Assembly: GCA_910587175.1 (NCBI GenBank)
Contig: CAJULH010000030.1
Coordinates: 1-24,449 of the forward strand
Length of the DNA: 24,449 bases
DNA from: Candidatus Gastranaerophilales bacterium
GTDB lineage: Bacteria > Cyanobacteriota > Vampirovibrionia > Gastranaerophilales > Gastranaerophilaceae
Direction of reading: 5' to 3'
This document shows, one piece after another, positions 1 to 7,700 of this stretch (positions are counted from its first letter, which is position 1; the number at the start of each line of letters is the position of its first letter). The notes beneath the pieces were generated by a model. The model did not search any database. It had not been told where the DNA came from and saw only the letters and a list, made by a program, of their open reading frames with translations. A program made the position numbers and the translations under genes.

Positions 1-34
1 GTGACTGGAGTTCAGACGTGTGCTCTTCCGATCT
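1..34. other. Illumina TruSeq adapter left on the contig end
   Basis: The first 34 bases begin GTGACTGGAGTTC and end CTCTTCCGATCT. This is the TruSeq read-2 / index-primer adapter, recognised from memory as an exact full-length match. It is not biological. The reading frame of the acyltransferase on the minus strand runs straight into it at base 35, so the genome fragment is cut here rather than ending naturally. Confidence 0.97.
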
Positions 35-789
35 AGTTTTTTCTAATGATTTTGATATATACAAATATCCGGTTATGGCTATGATTGCGCTCAAATAGAA
101 TAATACGGGATTTGCAACAGTTATTGTTCTTAAGTTTACATAATCATTTTTAAATATTAAAAAAGCGGATAAAAATAGTAGAATTGTTGCAAAGGGCAGA
201 TAACAGCCGCCAAATATATGGTCAATTTTTTGTTCAAAAGATTTAAAAGCAAATCCTGCATACATAAATGGCAGAGCAATTATTGCCGAACTTATTGAGT
301 AAGGTAAATGAATTTTAAAGCAAAATTCGGCAGCAAGACAAAATAAAACAACAGGAATTATAAATTTTTTGCTTCTCTTGGTTATCAAAAGATAAAATAT
401 TGTGCTGCTAAAGAATAGGGCTGTTAAAAACCATAACGCACCGCCCGCGGGAAGTGTGTCATTATAAAAATAAAGTGCTTTATAAATTTTATGATTTTTT
501 CCTGTCCGGCACCCCTAAATGAAATAAAATAGTACAAAGCCACCATGCCAAATGATGCGTAAGGTATTATAAGTGCTTTAAATTTTCTTGAAATAACTTC
601 ACAGAAGGTTCTTTTTATATTGAACAAGTATCCTGAAACAAAGAAGAAAAGCGGCATATGAAAACCATGGATGTAAAAATCAAAATCATTACCAAAACCC
701 ATATGTCCCATTATCATAAATACGATACCAATACCTTTTAAAATATCAATAAATGTCAATCTGTCGGAGGGAGGTAGTTGGTGTTCCAT
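35..789 (-). pseudogene. Acyltransferase family 3 (OafA/YrhL-like), frameshifted and truncated at the contig edge
   Basis: The product would be an integral-membrane acyltransferase that moves acyl groups (often acetyl) onto cell-surface sugars. From the ATG at 789 the first part shows family hallmarks: DILKGIGIV near residue 15, the MGH histidine at 29 and FHMPLFFFVSGY at 43-54. As read, the frame stops at 424. A second minus-strand frame, open from about 514 to 35, carries the expected continuation (LPAGGALWFLTALFF, then more hydrophobic segments). One extra A in the A6 run (T6 at 495-500 on the plus strand) joins the two frames into about 252 residues that run into the adapter. The usual family length is about 330-370, so the C-terminus is missing. 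The break may be a real frameshift, phase variation, or an assembly error in thin coverage at a contig edge. The SD before the start is weak. Confidence 0.8.
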
Positions 790-870
790 ATTTTTATCTT
801 CACTTTAGCAAATACCACATATGTATCATTTAACAAGAAAGTAACATAAATACATCAAAATGTTTAAAAA

Positions 871-889
871 TATAATGTTTGTATTACAA
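871..889 (+). promoter_or_regulatory. Possible -10 box with an adjoining small dyad upstream of the FAD dehydrogenase
   Basis: TATAAT lies at 871-876, followed at 879-889 by the dyad TTGTA-T-TACAA, which would sit around the transcription start. No convincing -35 box is seen at the expected spacing. TATAAT is common by chance in such AT-rich DNA, so this is tentative. Confidence 0.3.
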
Positions 890-909
890 TAGGAAACGGA
901 CTTGTTGAG

Positions 910-2310
910 ATGAATAATTTAAAGGAAAAGAAAGATATGTACAATGCGGCAATAGTTGGAGCAGGACCTGCGGGGATTTTTACTGCACTTGAGCTGGTAA
1001 AATTAAAGCCTGACTGGAAAATTATTTTAATTGAAAAAGGGAGCAAAATCGAAAAAAGAGTTTGTCTTTTAAGAAATGGATATAAATCCTGTCCAAGCTG
1101 CAAAACCTGCGGTCTTCTATGCGGCTGGGGCGGAGCCGGAGCATTTTCAGACGGGAAGTTAACCTTGACTCCTGAAGTCGGTGGGCATTTGCCTGAGTAT
1201 ATGCCATACAAAGATGTAGAAGATTTGATAAAATATTGCGACGATATTTATTTAGAACATGGTGCAACCGATGTTGTATATGGCGTAAACAGGCATGAAT
1301 TTGCAGACATTGAGCGTGCTGCATCTTTAGCTGAATTAAAGCTTGTGCACTCTCCTGTTCGTCATCTTGGAACAGAAAGGTCTTTGGATGTTTTAAAACA
1401 TATGCAGGATTACCTTGCAGACAAGATTGAGATTGTGAATAATGTTGCGGTTGAAAGTTTAATTGTTGAAAACAACACAATTAAAGGGCTGAAGCTTTCA
1501 GACGGTAAATCCGTTATGGCAAACTATGTTGTTGTTGCACCCGGAAGAGAAGGGGCAGACTGGCTTACAAGAGAATTTGAAAAAAATAACATTTCTATGA
1601 TAAATAACGCGGTGGATGTGGGTGTTCGTGTGGAATTACCTGCAGATGTCATGGAGCCCATCACATCCCGTCTTTATGAATCAAAATTAATCTATTATTC
1701 TCCAACTTTTGGGGATGAAGTCAGAACCTTCTGTATGAATCCAAACGGGGAAGTTGTTTCCGAGAATTACAACGGAATTCAGACAGTAAATGGTCACAGC
1801 TATGCAAATAAAAAGACACCAAATACAAACTTTGCACTGCTTGTGTCTAAAAAGTTTACAGAACCCTTCAAAGAACCTATTAAATACGGACAGCATGTTG
1901 CAAGTCTTGCAAATATGCTTGCCGGCGGTGTTTTGGTACAAAGGTTTGGAGATTTGCTCGATGGCAAAAGGTCTACACCTCAGAGAATTAAAGAAAGCAT
2001 CATAAAACCGACACTGGAATGCGCTACCCCCGGCGATTTAAGCCTTGTTCTTCCATACAGACAGCTTTTGTCCATTATCGAAATGCTTTATGCTCTTGAT
2101 AAAATCGCACCCGGTGTTGCATCGCGTTACACCCTGTTGTACGGTGTTGAGGTTAAATTCTACTCTGCAAGAGTAAAATTAACCAATGAACTTGAAACAG
2201 AAGGCGTTAAAAACCTGTTTACAATTGGAGATGGCGCCGGCGTTACAAGAGGCTTGATGCAAGCCTCTGCTTCAGGTGTATTCTGTGCAAGGGTTATGGC
2301 AAAACGTTAA
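910..2310 (+). CDS. FAD-dependent dehydrogenase of the COG2509 type
   Basis: This is a cytosolic flavoprotein oxidoreductase; the family is broadly conserved but its substrate is not established. The Rossmann FAD motif GAGPAG is at residues 17-22 and IEKG at 41-44. A cysteine cluster follows (C52, C61, C64, C67, C71) just before GWGGAGAFSDGK, which is typical of this family. The C-terminal flavin-binding segment reads GDGAGVTRGLMQASASG. Length (466) fits the family. The start at 910 has only a distant purine stretch. An internal ATG at 937 is preceded by AAAGGA (921-926) at good spacing and begins right at the Rossmann strand, so 937 may be the true start (457 residues). The gene stands alone, divergent from the acyltransferase, and is followed by a terminator. 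Confidence 0.85.
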   Translation: MNNLKEKKDMYNAAIVGAGPAGIFTALELVKLKPDWKIILIEKGSKIEKRVCLLRNGYKSCPSCKTCGLLCGWGGAGAFSDGKLTLTPEVGGHLPEYMPYKDVEDLIKYCDDIYLEHGATDVVYGVNRHEFADIERAASLAELKLVHSPVRHLGTERSLDVLKHMQDYLADKIEIVNNVAVESLIVENNTIKGLKLSDGKSVMANYVVVAPGREGADWLTREFEKNNISMINNAVDVGVRVELPADVMEPITSRLYESKLIYYSPTFGDEVRTFCMNPNGEVVSENYNGIQTVNGHSYANKKTPNTNFALLVSKKFTEPFKEPIKYGQHVASLANMLAGGVLVQRFGDLLDGKRSTPQRIKESIIKPTLECATPGDLSLVLPYRQLLSIIEMLYALDKIAPGVASRYTLLYGVEVKFYSARVKLTNELETEGVKNLFTIGDGAGVTRGLMQASASGVFCARVMAKR

Positions 2311-2361
2311 TCATTACATCATAATCCATTTTAAAAGAAGTAAAAACTTAATAATAGAGGT

Positions 2362-2408
2362 ATTAATCACCTGACGGATTTAAAAACCCCGGGTGATTAA
2401 TTTTTTTT
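2362..2408 (+). terminator. Rho-independent terminator after the FAD dehydrogenase
   Basis: ATTAATCACC (2362-2371) pairs with GGTGATTAAT (2392-2401) as a perfect 10-bp stem around a 20-base loop. The strand then continues as a run of Ts to 2408. It closes the single-gene unit and separates it from the next promoter. Confidence 0.8.
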
Positions 2409-2431
2409 AAATAATGTTTAGAAATATTATG

Positions 2432-2460
2432 TTGACATGCCTGTTTAAAACACTTACGAT
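2432..2460 (+). promoter_or_regulatory. Sigma-70-type promoter of the NfeD operon
   Basis: TTGACA at 2432-2437 is a perfect -35 box. Exactly 17 bases later TACGAT at 2455-2460 differs from the -10 consensus at two positions. Transcription would start near 2467, giving a leader of about 29 bases before the ATG at 2496. Confidence 0.7.
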
Positions 2461-2495
2461 ACTTTCTATAAGGGGATTTAAAAAAGGTTTTAAAA

Positions 2496-2933
2496 ATGGA
2501 AATCTGGCATATTTGGGCTATAGCGGGCTTTATACTTTTGCTTATTGAAATGATGACACCAACAACATTTTTTCTGACCCTTGCGGGTGCATCTTTTTTT
2601 GCAGGCATTGCCGCATATTTATATCCGGATGAAACCGGAATTCAGGTGGGTGCTTTTGTTATCTTTTTGCCGATTTTTTATTTTGCAATAAAACCTTTTA
2701 TGGATAAAAAGGATAAAGAACCGCAAAGCACGGGTCTTGACGCCAAATATTTAGGGCAAAGCGCCATTGTTTCAAAAACCATTGGTAAAAATGGCACAAA
2801 CGGTATCGGGGAAATTAAAATATATGGCGAAGTATGGCAGGCAAAAAGCTGTGATGATTCCGAAATTTCCGAGGGTTCTATGGTAAAAATAGTAAGGAAT
2901 GAGAGCCTTATTATGTTTGTTGAAAAATGTTAA
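2496..2933 (+). CDS. Short NfeD family membrane protein
   Basis: NfeD proteins are partners of stomatin/flotillin (SPFH, band-7) proteins in membrane microdomains. This 145-residue version has the short form of the family: hydrophobic segments at about residues 5-24, 27-43 and 49-67, then a soluble C-terminal domain (about 80-145) expected to form the OB fold (GQSAIVSKTIG, then GEIKIYGEVWQAK). The N-terminal ClpP-like protease domain of long NfeD proteins is absent. The start has a modest AAAAAGG upstream. The band-7 gene follows after 36 bases, the classical NfeD-SPFH pairing, which supports both calls. Confidence 0.85.
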   Translation: MEIWHIWAIAGFILLLIEMMTPTTFFLTLAGASFFAGIAAYLYPDETGIQVGAFVIFLPIFYFAIKPFMDKKDKEPQSTGLDAKYLGQSAIVSKTIGKNGTNGIGEIKIYGEVWQAKSCDDSEISEGSMVKIVRNESLIMFVEKC

Positions 2934-2969
2934 ATATAAATTTGAAGTAGTTATTTAGGAGAAAATATA

Positions 2970-3947
2970 ATGCCATTCTTTTTTTTAATAGTTTTAATAG
3001 TAGCAGCAGTTTTTGCAATTACAGGTTTTAAAATTGTAAATCAAGCCCAGGTGATGATTATAGAAAGGCTTGGTCGTTTTAACCGTATTTTGCATCCGGG
3101 GCTGCAGTTTATCGTACCTTTTATTGATACCCCGAGAGGCATTCATTCTAAAAAATCCGTAAGAACTGTAACCGGCGAAATGTATTCTGTATATTCGGTT
3201 TTAGATAAAATTGATTTAAGAGAGAGTGTTTTTGATTTTCCAAGGCAAAATGTTATTACAAAGGATAACGTAACAATTTCCATTAATGCGCTTTTGTATT
3301 TCCAGATAATTGACCCTAAAAGTGCTGTTTATGAAATTGAAAATTTGCCGGAAGCTATCGAAAAATTAACCCAAACTACACTAAGAAACGTAATCGGCGA
3401 GATGGATTTGGATACAACGTTTACATCCCGTGATATTATAAATGAAAAATTAAGAACTATTCTTGATGAGGCTACAAATAAATGGGGTGTAAAGATTAAC
3501 AGGGTTGAACTTCAGGATATTATTCCGCCAAAAGAAATTCAAAACGCTATGGAAAAACAAATGAAAGCAGAAAGAGACAGACGTGCCGCAATCCTTGAAG
3601 CTGAAGGTATGAAACGTGCCGCAATCCTTGAAGCTGAAGGTGTAAAAGAATCCCAGATTAATAAAGCAGAGGGTGAAAGACAGGCAGCTGTTCTCGTTGC
3701 AGAAGGTAATAAAGAGGCAAGAATTAAGGAAGCTGCCGGTGAAGCAGAAGCTATTAAAATGGTAATTGATGCGCTTTCAAATTCCGGCGCTCCGGATAAA
3801 TATCTGATTGCAATGAAATATCTTGAAACCTTAAAAACTATGACAGAAGGCAAGGATAACAAGGTTGTTTATATGCCTTATGAGGCAACCGGAATCCTGT
3901 CTTCCATTGACGGCATCAAACAGATGTTTGACGGCGTTAAAAAATAA
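2970..3947 (+). CDS. SPFH/band-7 (stomatin/paraslipin-like) membrane protein
   Basis: This membrane-anchored scaffold protein probably oligomerises in membrane microdomains with the NfeD protein encoded just upstream. One N-terminal hydrophobic segment (residues 3-20) is followed by the band-7 domain: VERLGRFN-like IIERLGRF, then PGLQFIVPFID, the YFQIIDP strand and WGVKINRVELQDI. Next comes a long charged helix rich in AILEAEG-type heptad-like units (about residues 190-265), as in stomatin and QmcA families. Length (325) is usual. AGGAG at 2957-2961 gives a good SD. Two consecutive RAAILEAEG units are nearly identical at the DNA level (see the repeat at 3581-3641). The response regulator follows after 44 bases. 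Confidence 0.92.
   Translation: MPFFFLIVLIVAAVFAITGFKIVNQAQVMIIERLGRFNRILHPGLQFIVPFIDTPRGIHSKKSVRTVTGEMYSVYSVLDKIDLRESVFDFPRQNVITKDNVTISINALLYFQIIDPKSAVYEIENLPEAIEKLTQTTLRNVIGEMDLDTTFTSRDIINEKLRTILDEATNKWGVKINRVELQDIIPPKEIQNAMEKQMKAERDRRAAILEAEGMKRAAILEAEGVKESQINKAEGERQAAVLVAEGNKEARIKEAAGEAEAIKMVIDALSNSGAPDKYLIAMKYLETLKTMTEGKDNKVVYMPYEATGILSSIDGIKQMFDGVKK
3581..3641 (+). repeat. In-frame tandem repeat, 33-base period, inside the band-7 gene
   Basis: A 28-base stretch starting ACGTGCCGCAATCC at 3581 recurs identically at 3614-3641. The offset of 33 bases equals 11 codons, so the repeat duplicates RAAILEAEG plus two residues of the C-terminal helix. Identity at synonymous sites suggests a recent duplication. 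Confidence 0.9.
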
Positions 3948-3953
3948 TTCAAA

Positions 3954-3969
3954 GGGGCAAGTCTGCCCC
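3954..3969 (+). other. Intercistronic hairpin between the band-7 and response regulator genes
   Basis: GGGGCA (3954-3959) and TGCCCC (3964-3969) form a perfect 6-bp GC-rich stem with the four-base loop AGTC. No T run follows, so it is not a standard terminator. It could stabilise the upstream mRNA end or trim read-through into the two-component genes. Confidence 0.45.
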
Positions 3970-3991
3970 GCAAAACAAGAGAAAATAAAAG

Positions 3992-4711
3992 ATGGGCAAA
4001 ACAAACAAAAGATTATTAATTGTGGATGACGATGAAGAGATAAGAGAGCTTCTTGTCTTTGATATCCAGTCTTCAGGTTATACGGTAGATTCTGCAAAAG
4101 ATGGCGAAGAAGGCTTAAAAAAAGCTGTTGAAAACAACTATGACCTTATTCTTTTGGATGTTATGATGCCCAAGATGAACGGGTACGATGTTTGCAAAAA
4201 TATTCGTCTTGTAAAGCCCAAAGTACCTGTTTTGATGCTTACGGCAAAAGGTACAATCCATGATAAAACAGAAGGGTTTGAAGTTGGTGCCGATGATTAT
4301 CTTGTGAAACCTTTTGATGTTCAGGAAGTGCTGCTTAGGATAAGAGCACTTTTGAGGCGGAATGATGAACCGGATAGTGAAAATTCCAAGGAAGTTTTAA
4401 GGGTTGGGGATATAGAAATCCTGCCGGATTCTCTTGAGGCGGTCATTGTAGACAAGAAGGTGAAACTTACGCCTACTGAATTTGAAATATTATACTGTCT
4501 ATTACAACATCTAAATAAAGCTGTGACTCTTGCAACCCTTCTTGATGAAGTTTGGGGGTACAACAGCGATGAAGATGTCAGAATGGTGCGTGTTCATGTG
4601 GGGGGTTTGAGGCAAAAAATCGAAACAGATACAAGAAAGCCTAAATATCTTCACACTGTAACAAATGTTGGATACAAGCTTACGCCTTTCGGTGCGCTGG
4701 AAGCTGAGTAA
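3992..4711 (+). CDS. OmpR/PhoB-family response regulator
   Basis: This is a DNA-binding transcription regulator activated by phosphorylation from the kinase encoded just downstream. The receiver domain (about 1-125) has the acid pocket D12-D13-D14, phospho-acceptor D56 in LLLDVMMP, T84 and K106 in VKPF, all the residues needed. The C-terminal winged helix (about 140-235) has LTPTEFEIL, a recognition region around DVRMVRVHVGGLRQKI, and the terminal VGYKL hairpin. Length (239) is normal. It resembles cyanobacterial RpaA/RpaB-type regulators in general pattern, but that cannot be assigned by eye. The gene lies 44 bases after the band-7 gene and 18 before the kinase, so it is probably co-transcribed with the membrane block. 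Confidence 0.95.
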   Translation: MGKTNKRLLIVDDDEEIRELLVFDIQSSGYTVDSAKDGEEGLKKAVENNYDLILLDVMMPKMNGYDVCKNIRLVKPKVPVLMLTAKGTIHDKTEGFEVGADDYLVKPFDVQEVLLRIRALLRRNDEPDSENSKEVLRVGDIEILPDSLEAVIVDKKVKLTPTEFEILYCLLQHLNKAVTLATLLDEVWGYNSDEDVRMVRVHVGGLRQKIETDTRKPKYLHTVTNVGYKLTPFGALEAE

Positions 4712-4729
4712 GATTCCGGAGGAGATAAA

Positions 4730-6466
4730 TTGAAAAGATTAAAAATAGCAGAACAGATAGTTATAGTATTATTTTTTGCGGTTTTGATACCGTTTATAAC
4801 TATTGGTCTGATTATTTCAAATATCTCCCAGCAGACAGTAAGAAAAGAGCTTGTATATTCTTCGAAAATGATTTCAGGCTTCGTAGGAGACAGTGTCCAA
4901 AATTATATAAAATTTGCCAACGAAGAGCTGAGACAGGTGGCTTCTGCTATAAGTTTTTTCTATTATGAAGATGATAAGAATGATTTTTTAAACGAGATAG
5001 AGTATAAATACGGCAAGTTTAATAATTTTAAAGTATTGGATTCCGATACCCTGAAAAACAGAGACCCTTTGTTTGATTCAAAAAATTCCACAATAAAACT
5101 TTATGCAAATATCAACTCCGAAGATGTGATAAGTGCAGATTTAAGGATGGCTATTCTGCAGGATGCGCTCGATAATAAATTTTCTGACTTAAAACATGAT
5201 ATATACGTGCTGGATGGCAGGGGAAAGATTGTTGCAACAAATGACCATGATAATAACGGTTATCAGGATATAATAAAGAATTTGCCAAAAAACAGACAAT
5301 ATCTTACCCCTGTTTTGTTTTCCCAAGTTAAAAACCAGCCCCTTGCGTATTTCCAGCTGCAAAACCCGGAGTGGACAATTATTGTGAAGACAACTCCTGT
5401 TGTTACAAAAAAGACCATTGATATGGCACGCTACAGAATAATTCTGTCTCTTGTTCTTGCTGCACTCTTTATTTTTGTTATGGTTGGAATATATACATAT
5501 TACCTTTATTTAAACATAAGACAGCTTTTTAAAGGAATAATTGCCATCTCAAAAGGAAGTTACAACAGAAAAATAAGGCTTTTAAAGAGTGTCTTTACCC
5601 CCCATGAAGTTGTTTTTCTTGAAAAAGAATTTAACTATATGACAAAAAAAGTTGCAGGTTCTTATGCTGAACTTTCTGAAAAGAATCTTGAATTAAAAAG
5701 ATTGGATGAATTCAGAGGAAGTCTTATTTCTGCAGTAAGTCATGAATTCAGAACTCCGCTTACAAGCATTATAGGCTATTCAAGCAGGCTTTTAAGGTCT
5801 GATATTGAAATTGACGATGCCACAAAAACAAAAAGTCTGATGGTGATAAAGCAACAGGCGCAAAGGCTTTCAAGAATGGTTGATGATTTTCTTGTAATTC
5901 CTGATATTGAGAGTTTTAAGCTTCAGTTGAACACGGAAAAACTGGATTTAGTAAAACTTTTGGAACTTTCTGTTACCTATGCAAATTCAAACAATACAAA
6001 GTTTGATATAAATATCTCTAAAGATTTAATTCCGGTAGAAGCCGATAAGGACAGGCTAATACAGGTTCTCGTAAACCTTTGCGATAATGCGATAAAATAC
6101 AATAAGGACAATGCGCCGATTGTAATCTCTGCAGCCAATGTCGAAGGAAAGCCTTGTCTTTCTATATTGAATAAAGCTGATGTTATTCCAAAAGAGATAC
6201 TCAATAAGCTTTATGATAAATTTGTACGTATCGATTCGGAACTTACAAAAACGACGCGGGGTACTGGTTTAGGGCTTTATATAGTCAAGGGTTTATGCGA
6301 GGCTATGAATATTTCAATAGATATCTCAAGTACGGAAGCAGGTTTTGAAGTGGTACTCGTATTTAATAATCCTCCAAAAGAAGAAAAACCCTTTAATTTT
6401 GATATTGATGCAATTGAGGATTTAAACGAAGCAAAAAGCGAAATGGTAAGTACGCTGTTTTCTTAA
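4730..6466 (+). CDS. Membrane-bound sensor histidine kinase
   Basis: This is the partner kinase of the regulator upstream. It has transmembrane helix 1 at about residues 9-30, an extracytoplasmic region (about 31-230) resembling a Cache/PDC sensor (VLDGRGKIVATND near 160), and helix 2 at about 236-258. A HAMP-like linker follows, then HisKA with phospho-acceptor H338 in SAVSHEFRTPLTS. The ATPase domain carries the N box NLCDNAIKYN (449-458) and the G box GTGLGL (511-516). An acidic tail extends past 550. The start is TTG, chosen because CCGGAGGAG lies at 4717-4725 at ideal spacing and the frame begins just before the first membrane helix. The stimulus is unknown; position after NfeD/band-7 suggests envelope state. 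Confidence 0.93.
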   Translation: MKRLKIAEQIVIVLFFAVLIPFITIGLIISNISQQTVRKELVYSSKMISGFVGDSVQNYIKFANEELRQVASAISFFYYEDDKNDFLNEIEYKYGKFNNFKVLDSDTLKNRDPLFDSKNSTIKLYANINSEDVISADLRMAILQDALDNKFSDLKHDIYVLDGRGKIVATNDHDNNGYQDIIKNLPKNRQYLTPVLFSQVKNQPLAYFQLQNPEWTIIVKTTPVVTKKTIDMARYRIILSLVLAALFIFVMVGIYTYYLYLNIRQLFKGIIAISKGSYNRKIRLLKSVFTPHEVVFLEKEFNYMTKKVAGSYAELSEKNLELKRLDEFRGSLISAVSHEFRTPLTSIIGYSSRLLRSDIEIDDATKTKSLMVIKQQAQRLSRMVDDFLVIPDIESFKLQLNTEKLDLVKLLELSVTYANSNNTKFDINISKDLIPVEADKDRLIQVLVNLCDNAIKYNKDNAPIVISAANVEGKPCLSILNKADVIPKEILNKLYDKFVRIDSELTKTTRGTGLGLYIVKGLCEAMNISIDISSTEAGFEVVLVFNNPPKEEKPFNFDIDAIEDLNEAKSEMVSTLFS

Positions 6467-6471
6467 AAAAT

Positions 6472-6906
6472 ATGACAGATTTATATATGAAAAAATGTAT
6501 TAACGAGGCGCTAAAATCAGGCGGGGATATACCTGTCGGATGTGCTATTGTAAAAGACGGCAATATTGTTGCACTTTCGCATAATGAAAAAGAAGTTTTA
6601 AATTCTGTCTCAGCCCATGCCGAAATACTTGCTTTAAACAAGGCTGCGCAATACCTTGGTAATTGGCGCCTTTCAGAATGTGATTTATATGTTACGCTTG
6701 AACCCTGTCCTATGTGTGCCTGGGCTATTTTAAATTCAAGAGTTAAAAACGTATACTTTGGTGCCTTTGATACGAAATATGGCGCTTTTGGCGGAGCCAT
6801 AAACCTTAATAATCTTTCCGATTTTAAAATAAATATTTTTGGCGGTATTATGGAAAAAGAATGTGAAAATTTAATATCAGATTATTTTAGAAAAACAAGA
6901 AAATGA
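6472..6906 (+). CDS. tadA: tRNA adenosine(34) deaminase TadA
   Basis: This zinc enzyme deaminates A34 to inosine in the anticodon of tRNA-Arg (ACG). The zinc and proton-shuttle motif HAE is at H49-E51, and PCPMC supplies C79 and C82. Length (144) is slightly short but within the family's range. Other cytidine/guanine deaminases share these motifs; the VTLEPCPMCAWAI and GAFGGAINL segments favour TadA. It begins five bases after the kinase stop with no clear SD, and its TGA overlaps the next start as ATGA (6903-6906), so translational coupling along the operon is likely. Confidence 0.88.
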   Translation: MTDLYMKKCINEALKSGGDIPVGCAIVKDGNIVALSHNEKEVLNSVSAHAEILALNKAAQYLGNWRLSECDLYVTLEPCPMCAWAILNSRVKNVYFGAFDTKYGAFGGAINLNNLSDFKINIFGGIMEKECENLISDYFRKTRK

Positions 6907-7700
6907 TAATATTAGACAACAAAACACAGTTGAAAGAAACATTGGATAGCCTTGCAAAAAAATATGAAACAAAAGATTTCATAAAAGATGACCCTGTTCA
7001 ATTTATCCACCTTTTTAAAGAGAGAGGTGATATTGAAGCAGCCGGCTTTTTAGCTGCGCTTTTTGCTTTTGGCAAAAGAGAAGTTTTTATAAAAAAATTA
7101 AATGCTCTTTTTAATTTAATGGAGATGCGTCCGTATGAATTTGTTCAAAACTTTGACAGCGAAAAAATTCTAAACGGGTTTAACTACCGCTTTATTAAAG
7201 AATGTGACCTTGCTGCGTTTTTAAAAGCTTACAGGAAGCTTATAATTAAAGATAAAATGTGTCTTGAAGAACTTTTTAACTTAGGATACAAAGAAGAAGG
7301 TAATGTATTTGGCTGTCTTCAGTATGTTTGCGATTATTTTTATGAAAATACTCCAGGAAACGGCAGCGCATGTGATTATCCCGGGTATAAATTTATGCTC
7401 TCAAACCCGAAAAATAAGGGTGCCATGAAGAGAATGAACATGTTTTTAAGATGGATGGTGAGAAGAAATTCTCCTGTAGATCTTGGTATTTGGAGCTTTT
7501 TGAAGCCGTCTGAATTATTTATTCCTTTGGATGTCCATGTGGGAAATATTTCCCGAAAAATTGGGCTTTTAAAAAGAAATCAAAACGATGCGCGCGCGGT
7601 TGTTGAATTAACTGCAAAATTGAAAGAATTTGACCCAAATGACCCTGTAAAATACGATTTTGCACTGTTTGGTTTCGGGGTTAATAATACACAGAATTGA
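6903..7700 (+). CDS. TIGR02757/DUF2400 family protein
   Basis: The family has no settled function; its fold is thought to resemble helix-hairpin-helix DNA glycosylases. Family-like segments include an early DPVQFIHLFKERGDIEAAGF, NKGAMKRMNMFLRWMVRR in the middle, and DLGIWSFLKPSELFIPLDVHVG followed by a C-terminal DPVKYDFALFGFGV. Length (265) is typical. The ATG overlaps the tadA stop by four bases. It is the last gene of the operon. The final six residues lie beyond the usual conserved end. No terminator was recognised after it. Confidence 0.8.
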   Translation: MIILDNKTQLKETLDSLAKKYETKDFIKDDPVQFIHLFKERGDIEAAGFLAALFAFGKREVFIKKLNALFNLMEMRPYEFVQNFDSEKILNGFNYRFIKECDLAAFLKAYRKLIIKDKMCLEELFNLGYKEEGNVFGCLQYVCDYFYENTPGNGSACDYPGYKFMLSNPKNKGAMKRMNMFLRWMVRRNSPVDLGIWSFLKPSELFIPLDVHVGNISRKIGLLKRNQNDARAVVELTAKLKEFDPNDPVKYDFALFGFGVNNTQN

